A stretch of 9,379 nt of DNA, taken from positions 1-9,379 of the forward strand of contig JBLIOI010000159.1 of the NCBI GenBank assembly GCA_047639675.1, given 5' to 3'. The notes under the pieces are model-generated. The model did not search any database and was not told the DNA's origin. It saw only the letters and a list, made by a program, of their open reading frames with translations. Source of the stretch: JABACD01 sp047639675 (GTDB taxonomy: Bacteria > Planctomycetota > UBA1135 > GCA-002686595). Shown piece after piece: positions 6,077 to 9,379 of the stretch. Positions within the stretch are counted from its first letter, which is position 1, and every line of letters starts with the position of its first letter. Position numbers and translations under genes: made by a program.

Positions 6077-7360
6077 ATGAAGCCTCTTTCGGCAGAGAAT
6101 CTGCGGCCCATGATCGAAGACGAACCCGTAGAGATTCCCGAAGAGGGAGAAGCGCCAAGCAGCAAACGCTTGGTGGGCGCCGAAGTGAACCTAGATGTTC
6201 CTCCGGCAGCCCCCGGCGAATTCCCGGCATTACAGATAGGCCCCCTCGAAATCTGGCCCCCGGTGGTACTGGCTCCAATGGCTGGAGTGACGAATCAAGC
6301 TTTTCGCGCGATGTGCAAAGACTATGGCGCTGGGATTTGTACTTCTGAAATGATCACCGCCCGTGGCTATCGCATGGGCAACGAAATGACGCTCCTCTTG
6401 GCGCAAGGCGGCAAGGGCGAGTCCCCGCGTTCGGTTCAGTTGTACGGGTCAGATCCGCTCGACGTGGGGGAGATGGTGCGTGCTTTGGTAGCCGATGGTG
6501 TCGATCACATCGACATGAACTTTGGCTGCCCGGTTCCTAAGATTACGCGACACGGCGGAGGCAGTGCGATCCCGGTCAAGGCGCGACTGCTCGCGCGGCT
6601 CGTGCGTGCAGCTGTTCAATCGGCGGGGCCTGTTCCGATCACGATCAAAGTGCGCAAGGGAATCGACGATTCGCTCCTCACTTATCAGGACGCAGGAGAT
6701 GTCGCCGAAACGGAAGGCGCCGCGGCAATCGCTTTGCATGCTCGCACTGCCTCGGAACTCTACAGCGGTCAAGCGGACTGGGATGCCATCGCGGATCTCA
6801 AGTCACGGGTCAACATACCGGTACTCGGCAACGGCGACATTTGGGAAGCTTGGGACGCCTTGCGTATGATGCGCGAAACTGGTTGCGATGGCGTGGTGAT
6901 TGGACGCGGCTGCTTGGGACGCCCCTGGCTTTTTGCAGAATTGGCAGCCATCTTTGCCGGTCGGGAACCCGATGCTCCGCCGAACTTTGGAACCATCGCT
7001 AAAGTCATGGAGGTCCACGCAACTGCCTTGATGAAACTCTTTGGCGACGAGCGCGGTATCCACCAGATGCGCAAGTGGTGCTCTTGGTATACGAAAGGCT
7101 TCAAGGGCTCCGCAGCCATTCGTGGGCAATTGGCGCGCATGCACAGTTTGGAACAGATGCTTGAAGTGCTGGCGGAGATCGATCCAAACACTCCATTCCC
7201 TCTGAATGTGCTGCGTGTCAATCGTGCGAAGCGTAGTGGCACCCAAAGGGTCAAACTACCGGAAGGTTTCTTGGAGGATCGCGACGACGATACACCGCCG
7301 CGCAGCCCGCACACCGAAGCAGAGCTAAAGGCCTGGGAACAGTCCCTATCAGGCGGTTGA
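6077..7360 (+). CDS. dus: tRNA-dihydrouridine synthase (DusB-like)
   Basis: This FMN enzyme reduces uridines in the tRNA D-loop region to dihydrouridine with NADPH. Numbering from the ATG at 6077 (427 aa), the barrel opens with PPVVLAPMAGVTNQAFR (61-77). The catalytic loop MNFGCPVPK (147-155) carries the proton-donating Cys151. KVRKG (191-195) and HARTASELYSGQADW (221-235) are the tRNA/FMN contact motifs, and GNGDI (251-255) with IGRGCLGRPW (275-284) form the phosphate-binding part. A helical C-terminal domain follows (about 300-395). Roughly 50 residues rich in Glu and Pro precede the barrel, more than usual for DusB. The frame is open further upstream to an ATG at 5966, but that stretch contains two perfect hairpins and looks non-coding; ATG at 6110 is another possible start. 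No Shine-Dalgarno helps to decide. It is followed 5 bp later by the FAD-protein gene. Which tRNA uridine is modified cannot be told. Confidence 0.93.
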   Translation: MKPLSAENLRPMIEDEPVEIPEEGEAPSSKRLVGAEVNLDVPPAAPGEFPALQIGPLEIWPPVVLAPMAGVTNQAFRAMCKDYGAGICTSEMITARGYRMGNEMTLLLAQGGKGESPRSVQLYGSDPLDVGEMVRALVADGVDHIDMNFGCPVPKITRHGGGSAIPVKARLLARLVRAAVQSAGPVPITIKVRKGIDDSLLTYQDAGDVAETEGAAAIALHARTASELYSGQADWDAIADLKSRVNIPVLGNGDIWEAWDALRMMRETGCDGVVIGRGCLGRPWLFAELAAIFAGREPDAPPNFGTIAKVMEVHATALMKLFGDERGIHQMRKWCSWYTKGFKGSAAIRGQLARMHSLEQMLEVLAEIDPNTPFPLNVLRVNRAKRSGTQRVKLPEGFLEDRDDDTPPRSPHTEAELKAWEQSLSGG

Positions 7361-7365
7361 GTGGG

Positions 7366-8637
7366 ATGGAGACTCACTCGATAGTTATTGTTGGCGCCGG
7401 GGCTGCGGGCCTCTGGGCCGCCATCACCTGCGCCAAGCGTGGGGGGCAAGTTCTCTTGCTCGAAAAGACCAAACGCGCCGGGACCAAGATTCTTGCCAGT
7501 GGGGGAACCCGCTGCAACTTGACGACAACTCTGGATGCGGAACAAGCGGGACGCTTGTTCGGTACTGCGGGTGAACGCTTCTTACGCTCGGCGTTTCGCA
7601 ACCTGCCTCCAGAGGCCGTCGTCACAAGTTTTGAGGAGTGGGGCGTGCCTTGCGAAGAAGCTCCGCTTGAAAAAATCTTCCCCTCCAGCCAGAAAGCCAA
7701 GGATGTGCGCGACGCACTCCTTGCAGTCGCTCTCGAGGCGGGCGTCGAAATTCGCTACGAAGTGAGAGTTGCGGCGATTAGCAGTGACGAATCAGGAGAG
7801 GGCTACACCATAGTAATGGAGGAAGGCGAGAACTTATACGCTCGCAAGTTGCTGCTCTGCCCAGGTGGCAAGAGCTACCCAACCACGGGCACAACTGGCG
7901 ACGGCTACGCCTGGCTCAAAGCCCTGGGGCTCGAACAAGAATCAACGGTGCCTGCACTCGTCCCGTTATCCAGCTCCGAAGCTTGGGCGAATGAGTTGTC
8001 GGGTATTGCTGTGCAAGATGCGGAGGTGCGCTTACTTGATGGAGAGGGCAAGGAACTGATGCGGCGTGCTCGACCTTTACTGTTTACCCACAAGGGACTT
8101 TCGGGCCCAGGCGCTATGGACGTCTCAGGCATCGTGGCCGAAGCCCAGGCGGCGGCAAGATTTGATGATGAACAACCGCAATTCACCCTCGCCATCGATC
8201 TGTGTGCGTCTCTATCCCGTGAGGAATTGCGCGACCAGTTAGTCGAGGCCTCGAGAGCGAGTGGTTCCCCGCGACTCTCCAAGGCGCTTGATTCCCGCTA
8301 TCCGCGCCGAATCGTGGATGCGGTTTGCACCCAAGCGGGTGTAGAGACGAACCCCCCAGTTTCTAGAATCACCAAGTCTGATCGCCATAAACTGGTCGAA
8401 GCGTTCAAGGGCTTGCGCGTCAAGATTGATGGCACTTTGGGCTTTCACATGGCTGAGGTCACGCGTGGGGGACTTTCTTTGCGGGAGGTCAATCCGCGCA
8501 ACATGGAATTGAATCGGTTTCCGGGCCTCTACGTTTTTGGCGAACTGCTCAGCATTGACGGCCCCATCGGTGGCTTCAACTTCCAAGCGGCCTTCGCGAC
8601 CGCCGAACTCGCAGCAATGCACGCAACCAAGTCATGA
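7366..8637 (+). CDS. HI0933/YhiN-family FAD-dependent oxidoreductase
   Basis: A two-domain flavoprotein of the HI0933 (YhiN, BaiN-like, 'aminoacetone oxidase') family; 423 residues is normal. Seen: dinucleotide-binding VGAGAAGLWAA (9-19); EKTKRAGTKILASGGTRCNL (33-52), the family signature; CPGGKSYPTTGTTGDGY (165-181); FTHKGLSGPGAMDVS (240-254); and the FAD-closing segment IDGPIGGFNFQAAFATA (397-413). The family shares ancestry with MnmG/TrmFO, but its true reaction is poorly settled, so I give no substrate. ATG at 7366 is chosen over a TTG at 7357 that would overlap the preceding stop. Only 5 bp separate it from the dihydrouridine synthase stop, and its own TGA overlaps the next ATG. The three genes are therefore very likely one transcript. 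Confidence 0.9.
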   Translation: METHSIVIVGAGAAGLWAAITCAKRGGQVLLLEKTKRAGTKILASGGTRCNLTTTLDAEQAGRLFGTAGERFLRSAFRNLPPEAVVTSFEEWGVPCEEAPLEKIFPSSQKAKDVRDALLAVALEAGVEIRYEVRVAAISSDESGEGYTIVMEEGENLYARKLLLCPGGKSYPTTGTTGDGYAWLKALGLEQESTVPALVPLSSSEAWANELSGIAVQDAEVRLLDGEGKELMRRARPLLFTHKGLSGPGAMDVSGIVAEAQAAARFDDEQPQFTLAIDLCASLSREELRDQLVEASRASGSPRLSKALDSRYPRRIVDAVCTQAGVETNPPVSRITKSDRHKLVEAFKGLRVKIDGTLGFHMAEVTRGGLSLREVNPRNMELNRFPGLYVFGELLSIDGPIGGFNFQAAFATAELAAMHATKS

Positions 8638-8906
8638 AGTACATCGCATTGATCTACGCCGTTGCAAGCCTGATCACCTTCATCGTTTACGGCTTCGACA
8701 AGCGCCGAGCGCGTACGGGCGGCTCACGCGTCCCTGAAGCTTCGCTGCATACCCTTGAGCTTTTCTTCGGCTGGCCAGGAGCCTTCGCCGCCCAGCAAGT
8801 CTTTCGCCACAAGACAAAGAAGGTCTCGTTCCGGATCGTCTATTGGGGAATCGTCATCCTTCACCTGGGCCTCTGGGCCGGCTGGTTTTGGATGAAGTCT
8901 GAGTAG
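8634..8906 (+). CDS. DUF1294-family small membrane protein
   Basis: A 90-residue inner-membrane protein with three likely membrane segments at about 3-20, 42-56 and 68-86. The DUF1294 signature is clear: FDKRRA (21-26), SRVPEASLHTLELFFGWPGA (31-50) and RHKTKKVSF (58-66), with the basic patch between the second and third segments. The function of the family is unknown. The ATG overlaps the stop of the FAD-protein gene (ATGA at 8634-8637), indicating translational coupling. The reading frame ends in two stops in a row (TAG TAG, 8904-8909). DUF1294 may also occur as the tail of cold-shock fusions in other bacteria; here it stands alone. Confidence 0.88.
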   Translation: MKYIALIYAVASLITFIVYGFDKRRARTGGSRVPEASLHTLELFFGWPGAFAAQQVFRHKTKKVSFRIVYWGIVILHLGLWAGWFWMKSE

Positions 8907-8929
8907 TAGCTAGAAGCTTCGCCCAGCTG

Positions 8930-9379
8930 TCACTTGGTCTTCAGGACTTCAGCTTCCAGCATGATGTCGATCATCTTCTTGCGCACCCATAAGCCATCGT
9001 TGTGCAGGGTGTCGCGCCGAGTGATTCCAGCCGCTTTTAGCTTTTTCGACTTGTCGAATTTCTTGACCCACGACTCGATGAACTTCTGCCAGTCCTTGGT
9101 ATTGGGCAAGTCATCAAGGAGTTGAGTGGGCGTGCTCTCGTGCTTGTCCCACAGGCCGTGTAAACGGTCGAGATTAGCCCCGTAGCCGTCGCGAAGAGCA
9201 GGATAGCCAATCAGAAAACACTGCGCCATGGCGTGTCGTAATCCCCGGTGCCGGTTGATCAACTTGAACTGTTCGCCAACCTCGTCGTAGAGCTTTTTCT
9301 GCCGACTCTCGGGTACTGGAGCCTTGTAGCTCTTCCAGTCGTCCTTGAGGTCATGAATGATGCCGAGGCAGTCCACATC
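8930..9379 (-). CDS. Hypothetical protein, C-terminal part (5' end beyond the right edge)
   Basis: I do not recognise this protein. The frame is open to the edge of the window. A GTG at 9376-9374 could be a start, but the codon before it (GAT) is also open, so the true start probably lies outside. About 149 residues are visible. They are rich in charged residues and predicted mostly helical, with paired tryptophans and a lysine-rich stretch near the end (KKFDKSKKLK). The most motif-like segment is LINRHRGLRHAM, followed by CFLIGYPALRDGYG. No signal peptide or membrane segment is seen. It converges on the DUF1294 gene with a 23-bp gap that holds only the palindrome GAAGCTTC and no real terminator. 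That the frame is coding is likely, given length and codon pattern like its neighbours. Confidence 0.6.
   Translation of the reverse strand, partial: DVDCLGIIHDLKDDWKSYKAPVPESRQKKLYDEVGEQFKLINRHRGLRHAMAQCFLIGYPALRDGYGANLDRLHGLWDKHESTPTQLLDDLPNTKDWQKFIESWVKKFDKSKKLKAAGITRRDTLHNDGLWVRKKMIDIMLEAEVLKTK

Noticed and set aside
6769..7545. 258-codon minus-strand open frame across the dihydrouridine synthase / FAD-protein junction
   Set aside because: It covers conserved parts of two recognised genes on the other strand, and its composition (many Ser, Pro, Arg) is typical of a shadow frame.
8907..8929. Possible bidirectional terminator between the converging DUF1294 and hypothetical genes
   Set aside because: Only the palindrome GAAGCTTC is present, with no room for a loop and no T-runs.

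Overview
The window looks like chromosomal core DNA from a bacterium of moderate-to-high GC, with long tightly spaced genes and no sign of plasmid, phage, insertion sequence, CRISPR or RNA-gene content. The most telling taxonomic hint is the GreA-type gene. It is 726 codons long, with a large unrelated N-terminal part, a layout I know from Chlamydiae and related PVC-type lineages. Together with the scarcity of Shine-Dalgarno sites, this leans towards Planctomycetota or a neighbouring phylum. That is inference only, at low confidence.

Layout. The left edge (1-151, minus) holds the 5' end of an ArsR-type repressor. A clear minus-strand intrinsic terminator (211-257) follows the long GreA-fusion gene (280-2460, minus). 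Upstream of that lies a 171-bp spacer full of hairpins, and then an RlmI-like rRNA methyltransferase gene (2632-3807, minus). A 130-bp divergent spacer separates this leftward block from a rightward block. The rightward block starts with a 654-residue protein of the amidohydrolase superfamily (3938-5902) that has lost most of the superfamily's metal ligands. After a 174-bp spacer with two perfect hairpins come three closely packed plus-strand genes: a tRNA-dihydrouridine synthase (6077-7360), an HI0933/YhiN-type FAD protein (7366-8637) and a small DUF1294 membrane protein (8634-8906). The right edge (8930-9379, minus) is an unrecognised protein, open at its 5' end.

How the genes work together. 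Three genes deal with RNA: transcript rescue by the GreA module, rRNA methylation, and tRNA dihydrouridylation. The FAD protein belongs to a family distantly related to the tRNA-modifying enzyme MnmG and is translationally close to the dihydrouridine synthase. This is a loose theme, not a demonstrated system. I see no defence island, biosynthetic cluster or obvious new multi-gene system. The most unusual items are the apparent pseudo-amidohydrolase with its uncharacterised C-terminal domain, the giant GreA fusion with a structured leader, a Pro-to-His change in a conserved motif of the RlmI-like enzyme, and the hairpin abutting the dihydrouridine synthase start.
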